Source: Rhodohalobacter sp. 614A (lineage in GTDB: Bacteria; Bacteroidota; Rhodothermia; Balneolales; Balneolaceae). Taken from it: a stretch of DNA of 64,000 nt. Shown piece after piece: positions 10,501-19,198 of the stretch; position 1 is the stretch's first letter, and each line of letters begins with the position of its first letter. The notes beneath the pieces are model-generated. The model was not told where the DNA came from. It ran no database searches and saw nothing but the letters and a program-made list of their open reading frames with translations. The translations under genes and the position numbers were made by a program. The stretch is taken from assembly GCF_021462415.1 (NCBI RefSeq), contig NZ_JAKEDS010000001.1:1708273-1772272 (forward strand), written 5' to 3'.

Positions 10501-13500
10501 TGTTGGCACAATTATCATCAGCCGGTCCGTCGGTAAACTGGATGTAACTGTTGAAGCTATATCCGATTCCAGCCCGATTGAAGGAGCCAACGTGGAAGTG
10601 GGCTCCGGTGGTTTGAATGCCAATACCGATGCCGAGGGAAATATCTATTTTGATGAGGCACCCAGCGGCACAGTTCCTGTGAAAGTGGTGGCTCCCGGAA
10701 GCACAAACTTTGTAACGGTTTCTACTGAAGTAACCATTACAGATAATGGCGACGTGACCACCGTAACTATCCCGATGGAGATTGGAGGACGCGCAACAGG
10801 AACCGTTACAGCGAACGGAAATCCAGTTGAAAACGCCACCATTCGGTTAGAGGGACGGGAAGATATTTCAACCACATCAGCGGATGATGGTACCTATACA
10901 CTCCCCGGAATTCCGACCGGAGAATGGACGCTGAAAGTATCCAAATCAGGATTTGTAGGCGCTTCAGAAACCGCAACGTTTGCCGAAGATGATGAACAAA
11001 CAATTGATTTCAGTTTACAGGACTCAGAATTTAATATTGCTTCACTGCTCGGTTTCGAAATAGAAGTGGATGAACTCTCCACCGAATCCGATACAACCAT
11101 CAGCGGGGCATTTGTTTCTATTCAATCCAATGATCTCTTATCGGTTGATTCAAGGCTGAGAATTCCTTTTTCCGATGTTCAGGTATATGAAGATAATGGG
11201 ATTCTGAAACCTATTGGCGGTGAAGTTCAAACCGATGCCAGCGAAATTACAGCGAAAATCTTTGATTACCTGCACGTAACCATCTCAAACCAACAAGGTC
11301 TGGTTGTACGATCACGGCAAATTCCGTCCGATATTGGCTATCTGGCCGGAAAGGTGGAAGTGGATTATGAATCCACATTTACATCGGCAACAGGATGGGA
11401 GTGGCCCAATGCGGCTGATCAGTTCCTGGAATTACCAAATACCGATGATCTGCCGGAAGGTATTGGGGAAGATGAACTTGTAACACTGACAAGCGATGGC
11501 TCTTTCCCTTTTCCTGATATTGGGGTGCCGGACTTTGAACTTCGTTTTGGTTCAGCCAGCGAGACAATTGAGTTGTATGGTTTTGATGTGACTCTGAATC
11601 TCAATGAGAGCGTGCTGAAAAATGACGGATTTCATATGAACGGTGATATTACTCTGGCTGGCATTCCATTGCTGGACACTGCAACCCTTTCTTTACAGAA
11701 GTTTTGGATTGGAACGGATGGTACCGTTCGGGAAGCAACTCTCGATCTGGATCCCAAACCAGAACTTGAACTTGCAAACTGGGCGATGGAATTGGCTTCC
11801 GGCGGGTTGTCAGAAACCGGGTTTTCTTTTGGAGGCTCTGTAGAATTGAGCGTTCCGGGATCCGATCCCACCGAAATCACCTTTTCTGATCTGTCTATTT
11901 CACCGGATCAGATATTCGGCGGTCAATTTTCGTTGCCATCAACCGGTATCGATGTATACGGCATTGTTCAGCTTCAATCTAAACCGGGCACGGATATTTC
12001 ATTCGGAAAAGTACAAAATGAGGATGTGTATTACATTACCGGTGCAGCTAAAATTGATCTTCCAAAATATATCGATGAGAGCCTTGTGTTTCGGGAATTT
12101 CTTGTTCGAACGGACGGGCAATTCAGCGCAAACATTGCAGCCGATTTTGAAGCAGACTTCTTCGGTTTGGCCGATTTAACGGTCAACGGAGTTACATTTG
12201 AAAACATTGGAAGACCCAGTATTTATGTTGACGGTCAATTTGGTTTGAGAGCTATTCCGTTTATCACGGCTCAGGCAGGAGGCATCACTTATGAACCGGG
12301 TGGAGATGTCTCTCTCGATAAGATTGATCTCGATTTTGATGTCGGCGGAGTGGCAAGTGTTGGAGCCGGTATAGGGTTTGTAGATACGGCCCAGCGAACC
12401 GGATTCAGTGGAAGTGGAAATTTCGGAATTAGCGGTACTCCGCTCGACCTGGAAATAGACTTTTTTTACGAACAGGTAAACAGCGGCGGGATTTCATTTG
12501 GTGTTGATGTTAACACAGGCCTTCCACCCATCCAGCTCGGCACGGTAGCTCTGTCTGGCATAGGTGGAGGATTTAAGTACACAACCTCAAATACCGAAAT
12601 GGAAATAACGTTGAGGGGAGTCATTTCAGTGGCGCCGGGAGCTGAACATGCTATTGCTTTAGATCCTCTTCAGGTAACGGTTGAAGCCGGAAACGGAGCT
12701 CCCGTTATCACAGGGCTTGCCCAGGTTGCAATTATGTCTCAACAGATTGCAGACGCTAAACTTACCATCGATTTTGGAAAACCATTTTTCGATTTAGAGG
12801 TAAATATTGGGTTCGAAAAACTGCAGGATGTGAATATCACCGTTGATGGCTCTTCACGGCTTGTACTCAGCGGGGAACAGGGAGATCAGTATTGGTTTGT
12901 AGGAGCCCGGTACGATGCTTCCTTGTTCGACTTATTTAATGCCAATGCAGACATCCTCGCAGCGTGGAATCTGGATGTCAGTTCTCACCCGGAATACCAG
13001 GAATACACCAGTTTCGTCTCATCAGATTATGTAACCGGCGGCGAGATAAATGGCATTCATTTAGATGTAGCTACAGAGTTTGGAATTCCCAAGAAAGACA
13101 AAAAATGCGCCGGTTTTCTGGTTGGTGAAGCGTGTGGCTGGTTTCATAACAGCACCCGTTGCCAGTTAAATGCAGATTTCGGAGGTGGAAATTATGGGTT
13201 CTTTTTGGGTAGCGATTGGAGCGGCGGGGGGAATGTAGACTTTTTAGGATTTGATGTTATCGGTGCTGATGTCTCTGCCAGTGGCTCGGTTTCGGGGAGT
13301 TATATCAATAATGTATGGCGGGCAAACGGCCGGGCAAGTGCTAAAGTTTCCGGGTATATCGGGGACTGTAAGGTGGGTTGCCAAACCAAATTTTGCTGGC
13401 CAAGTTGTGGGCTTTTTGATTGCCCTATACCCAAGGGTGCCAGCCTGTGTGTGAGCGGCAGTATTGAGGTAGACTATCGTTCAAACCGTGGTTTACAGGT

Positions 13501-13516
13501 TTCACTTGATCTCTAA
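7598..13516 (+). CDS. giant exported multidomain protein with TANFOR-like N-terminus and regulatory-like Ig folds
   Basis: About 1972 residues from ATG 7598 (ATG 7622 is an alternative); a longer frame from 7529 would overlap the upstream gene and is rejected. A signal peptide (IKWFLFLLLTIYVNQG, cut near HAQ) is followed by ~280 residues resembling the Bacteroidota TANFOR/FN3-type N-terminus (SPYISDFEQNIRSGNYQVHL, later PPTLINPTNGASV). Several carboxypeptidase-regulatory-like beta-sandwich units follow, with patterns such as ITGRVVRRDNQAPIRNAVV and GTVTANGNPVENATI. Next comes a long beta-rich solenoid-like region of repeated Gly/Asp strands. The last ~150 residues are cysteine-rich (for example CKVGCQTKFCWPSCGLFDC). 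No catalytic motif or type IX sorting domain is seen. It is probably a surface structural or adhesin protein; its function is unknown. Confidence 0.82.
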   Translation: MHKEISHRMTHFIKWFLFLLLTIYVNQGVLHAQSQVQATVTGISQILPSPYISDFEQNIRSGNYQVHLNVTGTSSVQVRFHVRLTLDSEVLVDEISLPGTFDSGFHVLSPFPNFVEFESTTREILEDLPGNRFRQAFQTGSFPEGNYTVTVEPQIVGSQMPGIPGMANFMVRYPQPPTLINPTNGASVSEAIITPVFNWSPVMGPPGLTLEYEFLLVELFDDQNPADAILSNREHASALSVGNTTLPYAGGYLPLEEGKTYAWQVTARDVNGEIPIKNEGRSEIHVFTFGSEQDEEEQGLIANVPEMTFTPVESLITVTTISGRVNWRFRPTEGFEQMQPSDFRDMINLTATNDSNVQVAIDDPNYSLENANYNGQIYTGFANQIGGEQSDESDQQRLTDLAVPVYGGGITGNIQVQNFGQSIDEYQNQFADITEQLQTHPMSGAEVKAVVNIDGTPHVIASTKADENGNYTLSFAPSELDRLINQPEESESSGSPLSNFTQQTQIQTVNIQNIDSPVYQASDLKPAIHSIQIVVDSPYFTFSEEKFLTVSTLSAKTYNAGIMTATALTYRMYPTVVDHEDEERVANATIEIFRPLAWYDVAPALKPEGWPLDAGDEGSRQIINGSTVLKVAETNASGIITQLFPRKKGTADRYVVRVSAEGFNPLVTTLSASPQLSVTESVTVEKTYKLTKAPPTITGRVVRRDNQAPIRNAVVALEPPSGNDSRIAMTNREGRFTIAAASVLEEPYKLTVTSSRTAKYEEELLLNESGVTIERDPLIVDPTLISVVGKVVNDEGISVSNATVKWEDGGNPVQTDQYGRFVTANTAGTHVLQIRKMGHADVDTSITIEVSDEDSWGDLIRESIDTDWNQETAVNFAQNTGQWANSLVNTESFQIDIDNEDQEEEQLLPFEAMGYNGNMYQSYNVNNTQTLEIVNQNNLNISPQQFENASSYFMDLMGESGSPGDVQDVGTIIISRSVGKLDVTVEAISDSSPIEGANVEVGSGGLNANTDAEGNIYFDEAPSGTVPVKVVAPGSTNFVTVSTEVTITDNGDVTTVTIPMEIGGRATGTVTANGNPVENATIRLEGREDISTTSADDGTYTLPGIPTGEWTLKVSKSGFVGASETATFAEDDEQTIDFSLQDSEFNIASLLGFEIEVDELSTESDTTISGAFVSIQSNDLLSVDSRLRIPFSDVQVYEDNGILKPIGGEVQTDASEITAKIFDYLHVTISNQQGLVVRSRQIPSDIGYLAGKVEVDYESTFTSATGWEWPNAADQFLELPNTDDLPEGIGEDELVTLTSDGSFPFPDIGVPDFELRFGSASETIELYGFDVTLNLNESVLKNDGFHMNGDITLAGIPLLDTATLSLQKFWIGTDGTVREATLDLDPKPELELANWAMELASGGLSETGFSFGGSVELSVPGSDPTEITFSDLSISPDQIFGGQFSLPSTGIDVYGIVQLQSKPGTDISFGKVQNEDVYYITGAAKIDLPKYIDESLVFREFLVRTDGQFSANIAADFEADFFGLADLTVNGVTFENIGRPSIYVDGQFGLRAIPFITAQAGGITYEPGGDVSLDKIDLDFDVGGVASVGAGIGFVDTAQRTGFSGSGNFGISGTPLDLEIDFFYEQVNSGGISFGVDVNTGLPPIQLGTVALSGIGGGFKYTTSNTEMEITLRGVISVAPGAEHAIALDPLQVTVEAGNGAPVITGLAQVAIMSQQIADAKLTIDFGKPFFDLEVNIGFEKLQDVNITVDGSSRLVLSGEQGDQYWFVGARYDASLFDLFNANADILAAWNLDVSSHPEYQEYTSFVSSDYVTGGEINGIHLDVATEFGIPKKDKKCAGFLVGEACGWFHNSTRCQLNADFGGGNYGFFLGSDWSGGGNVDFLGFDVIGADVSASGSVSGSYINNVWRANGRASAKVSGYIGDCKVGCQTKFCWPSCGLFDCPIPKGASLCVSGSIEVDYRSNRGLQVSLDL

Positions 13517-13538
13517 AAATCTTAAAAAATTGACTTCA

Positions 13539-15626
13539 ATGAATCAAAAGAATCGTTTTAGACTGTTACTCATTTTTTTTCTGGCGGGTATTATCATTTC
13601 GCCAGCTTTGCTTCGAGCCCAGCAAACCAACGTTCAATATGTAGAGGATATGGTAAACTGGACGGAGAACGGGATGGTTGTTTTTGTATCAGATGCTGCT
13701 CTTTCTCCGGACATGCCGCAAACCGGGCGGGTTCAGGGAATTATTTACCGGAGTGTCGGCGATTCTACATCGTACGAAGAGATAGGGAGACTGGGACGGG
13801 CAGAATCACTGGAGGAATTTAAAGAACGAGCTTCCGATGATTTAATGGCTGCACTTCTTGAAAGTACTGATGCAGAGACGGAGGAAGAGGTATGGGAGTT
13901 TGTTAAAGAACATCCAAAATCAGATGATTATGGATTTTTAGCATTTGATTCTGATTTCTGGAAAGCGTTTGGTACGGCATATTTTGATACGGAAAGTATT
14001 GAATTTCCCGAGGGAGAAACGGTGTATTATCAAATAAGATACCTGATGGACGATGGTAGTGTGTCAGATTACAGGATGGTAAGCTCTGACGTGGTAGGCC
14101 ATCAACCCCGATTGCTTCGCCCGCAGGTGATCGACAGAATGGAGAGAGATAGTTTGGTGAGCGGCACATGGTCATCTCCTATTGAGGGGTCTGAAGATGC
14201 TTTTTTCGGCTATATCTATAAACAAATGGGGGATGACGGTGAATTTGAACGGTTACCGGAGCGCTTAATGGCCAGGAGAAATGAAGACAGTCTGCTGGTT
14301 TATCAATGGGAGGAAGCTGTTGAACCCGAACGGGCGTACCGCTATTTCATTGAACCTGTTGATCTTGTTGGGAATACCGGCCCTCGTTCTGATACGCTGA
14401 CAGTTATTTCCGTTGATTTTGAGAAGCTGCCTCTTTTAGGGAATGTAACAGCAATAGACACCACAGCCGGAATTCATCTCAGTTGGGAGAAAATTCCCCA
14501 GAAGCCCTATCTCACAGGAATCGAGATTCGGCGTTCGCGCGATGCCCGGAAAGAATTTATCACGTTAGATACATTATCAACCCAGGCAACGGAATATTTG
14601 GATACGCAACTCATTCCGAATAAATCTTACTATTACGAATTCAGAATTGTAACGATGCGCCCCAAAAACGAGCTGCCATCTGCCGTTGCGAGTGCTTCGT
14701 TTAAAAACGAAATGATGGCTCCGGCGCCACCTTCGGGACTTACAGCGGTTCGGGAGGGAGAAGGAATTCGTTTAGACTGGGATTCTGTTGAAGAGCCTGA
14801 TCTGTTTGCTTACTACGTCTATCGTGGTACAAGCCGGTACGATTCTCTGGTTGTCGCCTCTCCGGCCATCAAAGATACAACCACATTTTTCGATGATAAC
14901 GAAATTTTGAGCGGACGAACGAATTATGTCTACGCCGTTAAAGCTGTGAATTTAAGTGAAATGGAGAGTGATTTGTCGGAGATGGTGGTGATTCGTCCCG
15001 ATCGTGTGGTTCGTCCACCGGCCCCAACCGGAATTGAAGGATATGCCGAGCAGCAGCGAATCCGGCTTGTTTGGCGCGATCAAACTTCACGAGATAACGC
15101 CGTTGAAGGCTATAACATTTACAGGAGCAGATCGCCTCTGGAAATGACACCAGACAGTGCTGCTGCCGCCGACCAGGCAGAACAAGCCGGGTTTGAGAAA
15201 ATAAACGAAGAATTAATAACAACTACGGCTTTTGATGATACTTCCATCGAATCCGGACAAACATATTATTACGCACTCTCATCTATGGATGCATTTGGAG
15301 TTGAAAGTTTAATGTCGAATCCGGCGGGATTTACAGGTTCAACACTATCTCTTCGGCCGCCATCTCAGGTAAGTGTAAGACCCGTTTCGGAAGGGATTGA
15401 ACTGAGGTGGAACCAAACTCTCCAGGATGGCGCAACAGGTTACCGGATTTTTCGGCGAAGCCGTGGCCAATCAGAGTCCACTGCAATCGGTCTCAACGAT
15501 CTTGAAGAGACAAGATTCCTGGATCAGGATATTTCATCGGGAGAATTGTATTGGTATTCAGTAGCGGTGGTTGGGGAAGAACGAGAGAGTTTTACAAGCC
15601 GTGAAGAATCTGTCCGGGCCGATTAA
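13539..15626 (+). CDS. exported fibronectin type III repeat protein
   Basis: About 695 residues from ATG 13539, chosen because it begins directly with a signal peptide (NRFRLLLIFFLAGIIISPAL, cleaved near RAQ). An upstream in-frame ATG would overlap the giant gene. After a ~250-residue N-terminal region come about four fibronectin type III units, recognisable by repeated patterns such as PSGLTAVREGEGIRLDWDSV and YYYALSSMDAFGVES. No enzyme motif is present. FN3 arrays usually act as spacers or binding modules on secreted proteins. It lies 22 bases after the giant protein gene, so co-transcription is likely. The cargo or partner is unknown. Confidence 0.8.
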   Translation: MNQKNRFRLLLIFFLAGIIISPALLRAQQTNVQYVEDMVNWTENGMVVFVSDAALSPDMPQTGRVQGIIYRSVGDSTSYEEIGRLGRAESLEEFKERASDDLMAALLESTDAETEEEVWEFVKEHPKSDDYGFLAFDSDFWKAFGTAYFDTESIEFPEGETVYYQIRYLMDDGSVSDYRMVSSDVVGHQPRLLRPQVIDRMERDSLVSGTWSSPIEGSEDAFFGYIYKQMGDDGEFERLPERLMARRNEDSLLVYQWEEAVEPERAYRYFIEPVDLVGNTGPRSDTLTVISVDFEKLPLLGNVTAIDTTAGIHLSWEKIPQKPYLTGIEIRRSRDARKEFITLDTLSTQATEYLDTQLIPNKSYYYEFRIVTMRPKNELPSAVASASFKNEMMAPAPPSGLTAVREGEGIRLDWDSVEEPDLFAYYVYRGTSRYDSLVVASPAIKDTTTFFDDNEILSGRTNYVYAVKAVNLSEMESDLSEMVVIRPDRVVRPPAPTGIEGYAEQQRIRLVWRDQTSRDNAVEGYNIYRSRSPLEMTPDSAAAADQAEQAGFEKINEELITTTAFDDTSIESGQTYYYALSSMDAFGVESLMSNPAGFTGSTLSLRPPSQVSVRPVSEGIELRWNQTLQDGATGYRIFRRSRGQSESTAIGLNDLEETRFLDQDISSGELYWYSVAVVGEERESFTSREESVRAD

Positions 15627-15728
15627 AGCCATTTTTAGGAATCATTTTTGATAGATTTTTTCTGTGGATTTCGCATAAGACCACAAGAAATCATTAAAAA
15701 AACGAACCCCACATTTTAAAAACCGATT

Positions 15729-17102
15729 ATGAAATTTATCTACTTATTCCGGTCTCTTCCTGCAGTTGTAATAACTTCGATGCTTCTTCTTTCCTGTTCA
15801 TCATCAACCGGTCCTTCTGATGATGATGAAGGAGAAACCAATCAAAAAATAACGGAGCAAGGTGTAGATGCAGAACTTGGAGATGAAACGGAATATATAG
15901 ATGATGAGACCGTAGAATCGGCCATGACCGAAGCTGACAATGAAAATCAAACCTATTCATTTAATCAGCAGGCACTGGCAGATGCCGGAATTGAGCTGGA
16001 AGTAGGAGAAGTTTTATTGATTTCAAAAGTGGCACTGGGACGAATTACATCCGTGAGCGAAAATAATGGACAGGTCCAGGTAAAAACAGAATTTGTTGCA
16101 CTCAATGAAGCTTTTGAGAATGCCGATATCGAGTGGAATCAAACGTTTGAATTTACAGATGAAGTACTGGAAAAATCAGTAATGGTTTATAAAGGTAAAG
16201 AATACCATCCTAAAGAAGATGATACCGCTTGTGCAGGGCTTCAGGCCGGGTGCATCGGGTGGAGTTTTGATGTTGGCGAATATAACCTGAAAGGACGGAT
16301 TGTTGGCCAGGGAGCCGAAGCAGAAGTGATTGTAATCATGTCGAAGCAGGTAGGCGGAGAGAATGTGGCATTTCGCGCAGAGAGTACGATTCAATCCATC
16401 GACAATTACACGAATATTCAGATTCGGGATCATGAAACTCAAAAGTTTGATTTTTCAAATCCCAATATGCGGGGTGTGGCTAAATTAAGCCTGGCAGCAG
16501 CGGCAGGAGGGTTTACGCAGGATTTAGGTTTTGGGCCTTATACCATGATTCGTTTCCCTTATGCAGTTGGCCCGATTCCGGTAGTACTTGCCATAAAAGT
16601 GCGTACAGTTGCTAAATTGGATGTGCAAAGTAGTGCTTCTGCCACTGCTTCCGTTACTTTTTCTTATGGAGGGAGTGCAGGGCTTACCTACGATGGCAAA
16701 GATATTACTATCAATGAAAATAAAGGGCTTGAAAACCCACAAATTAGTGAAGGTGCCGGAGATTTGGCTGCTGCTATTGGGCTGAATGTGAATGCTCAAT
16801 GGGGCTTTACGGCGCCTGAGCTCGAATTGCAGTTGTTTGGAAACGTGTTGGTGCCATATTTGCGGCCCGAATTTTTTCTGGGAGCCAATCTTTGGTGGGG
16901 GCCCGTTTGCCAGAATGTAAACGTTCGTTACAATGTAAGTTCGGGTATTGATTTACACTTTCTTGGAAAGAGTTTATCTACCCTTGTAGAAACGCCGGTG
17001 GTAGAAGAACAACGCTGGGACTACTCATCACCTGAAAATTGTCATCAACAACATCAACAAAAACAACTTGCCGATCAGGGATATTTAATATTCAGGAATT
17101 AA
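15729..17102 (+). CDS. acidic lipoprotein, last gene of the surface cluster
   Basis: A 457-residue predicted lipoprotein. The signal peptide ends in LLLSC, giving a lipidated Cys near position 23, followed by a Ser/Asp/Glu-rich tether (SSSTGPSDDDEGETNQ). The body is beta-rich and has Cys pairs (ACAGLQAGC, later PVCQN and ENC) plus a Gly/Ala-rich middle (ASATASVTFSYGGSAG). No family is recognised. Its C-terminal half has the same Gly/aromatic strand texture as the distal part of the giant protein, for example LWWGPVCQNVNVRYNVSSG. It follows the FN3 gene by 102 bases. Membrane anchor for the assembly is one inference. Confidence 0.75.
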   Translation: MKFIYLFRSLPAVVITSMLLLSCSSSTGPSDDDEGETNQKITEQGVDAELGDETEYIDDETVESAMTEADNENQTYSFNQQALADAGIELEVGEVLLISKVALGRITSVSENNGQVQVKTEFVALNEAFENADIEWNQTFEFTDEVLEKSVMVYKGKEYHPKEDDTACAGLQAGCIGWSFDVGEYNLKGRIVGQGAEAEVIVIMSKQVGGENVAFRAESTIQSIDNYTNIQIRDHETQKFDFSNPNMRGVAKLSLAAAAGGFTQDLGFGPYTMIRFPYAVGPIPVVLAIKVRTVAKLDVQSSASATASVTFSYGGSAGLTYDGKDITINENKGLENPQISEGAGDLAAAIGLNVNAQWGFTAPELELQLFGNVLVPYLRPEFFLGANLWWGPVCQNVNVRYNVSSGIDLHFLGKSLSTLVETPVVEEQRWDYSSPENCHQQHQQKQLADQGYLIFRN

Positions 17103-17260
17103 ATTACCCGCAATAGAGGTTTATAATTCAAAGCAGAGAATATTTTCTCTATTAAACTCTGATTTGATATATGAAAGGAAAACTCTGCCCGTTGTTCACT
17201 ACGTGAATTCTACACAGAAAAGTGTTATTTTTTGTGGCTAATCCAAATAGATAAACAGGT

Positions 17261-18397
17261 ATGAGTAAAAAAGGGCGCGTTCTGGTTGCGATGAGTGGGG
17301 GAGTGGACTCCTCTGTTGCAGCCGTAATGCTTCACAAACAAGGATACGAGGTGATTGGCATCACCATGAAAACGTGGGATTACCATCGAAGCGGTGGTAA
17401 CGACGGGAAAGAAACGGGTTGTTGTACCGTGGAATCCATGAATGATGCTCGCCAAATAGCGGTTCGCCACGGTTTTAAACATTTTATCGTAGACATTCGT
17501 GATGAGTTTGGGAATTGGGTGATTGACCGGTTCATTGAAGATTATACAAGCGGGCGAACACCTAATCCCTGTGTGCTTTGCAATACGCATATCAAATGGG
17601 CCGCCTTGTTGAGACGAGCTGACAACCTGGGGTGTGATTATATTGCTACAGGTCATTATGCAAATGTGCGTGAAGAGAACGGGCGATATATCATTTCAAA
17701 AGGGAAAGATCACAATAAAGATCAGTCGTATGCGCTCTGGGGAGTTTCGCAAGAACATCTTGCAAGAACCATTTTTCCGCTTGGTAAATACCGGAAGACT
17801 GAAATCCGCGAAATTGCAGAAGAATTTGGTCTGTTGAATGTTGCCACCAAGCCGGATTCGTATGAAATCTGTTTCATTCCTGATAATAACTATCATCGAT
17901 TTCTCAAGGATAAAGTGGATGATCTTGAAGAACGGGTTAGCGGAGGTGTGTTTGTTGACCAACAAGGCAATGTAGTTGGAGAGCACAAAGGATTTCCGTT
18001 TTATACCATTGGCCAACGTCGTGGATTGGATCTGGCGATGGGCAAACCTGTTTATGTGACTCATATCGATGCCGAGAATAACGTGATAACCATCGGCGAA
18101 AAGGAAGATCTGATCAGTACAACATGCAAAGCCAAAGAGATCAATCTGGTGAAGTACGACCGGATTCCCGGCGGTGAAATGGAGATTACAGGAAAAATCC
18201 GGTATAATGACAATGGCGCTATCGGAACGATCAAGCAATTATCTGATGATGATATACAGATTACATTTCCCGCAGGAAGAGAAGCAATCACTCCCGGACA
18301 AGCCGTAGTTTGTTATGAGGGTGATGATGTAGTGGCCGGTGGATGGATCCACAAAGTGAATGTGAAAATGGAACATCAGGTTGAGTTTGAAGTCTGA
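17261..18397 (+). CDS. mnmA: tRNA-specific 2-thiouridylase MnmA
   Basis: Cytoplasmic enzyme that adenylates and then thiolates U34 of tRNA Lys, Glu and Gln. At 378 residues it has normal length. The PP-loop SGGVDSS lies at 12-18. The two catalytic cysteines are present: Cys104 in GRTPNPCVLCN and Cys204 in SYEICFIP. The conserved ATGHYA (about 129-134) and KDQSYALWG are also there. The usual Gln of the second-cysteine motif (SQEICF) is Tyr here, a minor change. Sulfur donors are not encoded nearby. It probably leads a transcript with the three exported-protein genes behind it, 15 bases to the next, although their roles look unrelated. Confidence 0.95.
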   Translation: MSKKGRVLVAMSGGVDSSVAAVMLHKQGYEVIGITMKTWDYHRSGGNDGKETGCCTVESMNDARQIAVRHGFKHFIVDIRDEFGNWVIDRFIEDYTSGRTPNPCVLCNTHIKWAALLRRADNLGCDYIATGHYANVREENGRYIISKGKDHNKDQSYALWGVSQEHLARTIFPLGKYRKTEIREIAEEFGLLNVATKPDSYEICFIPDNNYHRFLKDKVDDLEERVSGGVFVDQQGNVVGEHKGFPFYTIGQRRGLDLAMGKPVYVTHIDAENNVITIGEKEDLISTTCKAKEINLVKYDRIPGGEMEITGKIRYNDNGAIGTIKQLSDDDIQITFPAGREAITPGQAVVCYEGDDVVAGGWIHKVNVKMEHQVEFEV

Positions 18398-18412
18398 TGT
18401 TTAGGTTGTTAA

Positions 18413-19192
18413 ATGAATCTTTTTTGCTTTTTTAATATGTATCCACGCCTGATTTTTTTACTAATTATTACTCTTTCATTGGGTGTAAACGCAGCTTTTG
18501 CCCAGTTTGAAGGTGAAATTCGTTTCCGCGTCTTTAACCCGGATCAAAAATCGGAAGAGACTGTGAATATGGAAATGACTTTTACGAAAAATCGGATTTT
18601 TATCGATTCAAATACCTCCACAAATGTAATGGCGGGATTGCAGGCCAAAGGCGTATTGGTTCGTCATGATCTTCAGGATTTTGTTGTGATTACGGATCAA
18701 CAGGAAGCTCTAAAAGTTGCAAAAAGCGATTTGGAGAGTTTGATTAACCTTCTCAACAGAATGAAGGGACGTGAAGAATCAACAGCCAGCCAGCCCTTTC
18801 CGTGGGAAGAGAGATTGGTGCAGACAGGCGAGCAAAAAGAAATTTTGGGATATAATGCCCATCAGTTTATTCTCAAAGGAAATGCCGAGGGAGAGTATGC
18901 TTCTGTCTGGTTGACCGAGGATATTGTTGTTGACTGGGGATTACTCTCAGATGCCTGGTATGCCATCGGTTCAAAGCAGATTGATCAGGAAGTGCCTATC
19001 GAAATTGTGATGAACAACCAGAGTTTTCCTTTATTGATTGAAGCCTTTGAGAAGGATGAGCTGGTTTTTAAAGCAGAGTCCGTTTCTGTTGATGAAAATA
19101 CTTTTGACCGGTCAAAAACCCGGCTTTCTTCAGATTTAAAAGTGATTGGGCTTACTGATTTGATGATGAACATGTTCATGCAGCAGAACTAA
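18413..19192 (+). CDS. exported DUF4412-like protein
   Basis: Up to 259 residues. ATG 18437 (MYPRLIFLLIITLSLG) may be the true start because it begins at the signal peptide, which ends near AFAQ. The mature part (FEGEIRFRVFNPDQKSE, then ILGYNAHQFILKG) matches the pattern of DUF4412/outer-membrane-lipoprotein-sorting-like periplasmic proteins: an initial antiparallel sheet followed by a segment on modification of a captured group. Function is unknown. It sits between mnmA (15 bases) and the 5'-nucleotidase C-domain gene (6 bases). Confidence 0.7.
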   Translation: MNLFCFFNMYPRLIFLLIITLSLGVNAAFAQFEGEIRFRVFNPDQKSEETVNMEMTFTKNRIFIDSNTSTNVMAGLQAKGVLVRHDLQDFVVITDQQEALKVAKSDLESLINLLNRMKGREESTASQPFPWEERLVQTGEQKEILGYNAHQFILKGNAEGEYASVWLTEDIVVDWGLLSDAWYAIGSKQIDQEVPIEIVMNNQSFPLLIEAFEKDELVFKAESVSVDENTFDRSKTRLSSDLKVIGLTDLMMNMFMQQN

Positions 19193-19198
19193 TTTCCA

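Noticed and set aside
15661-15689. Hairpin TCTGTGG/CCACAAGAA after the FN3 gene as terminator
   Set aside because: The stem has a bulge and the T-run comes before it, not after it.
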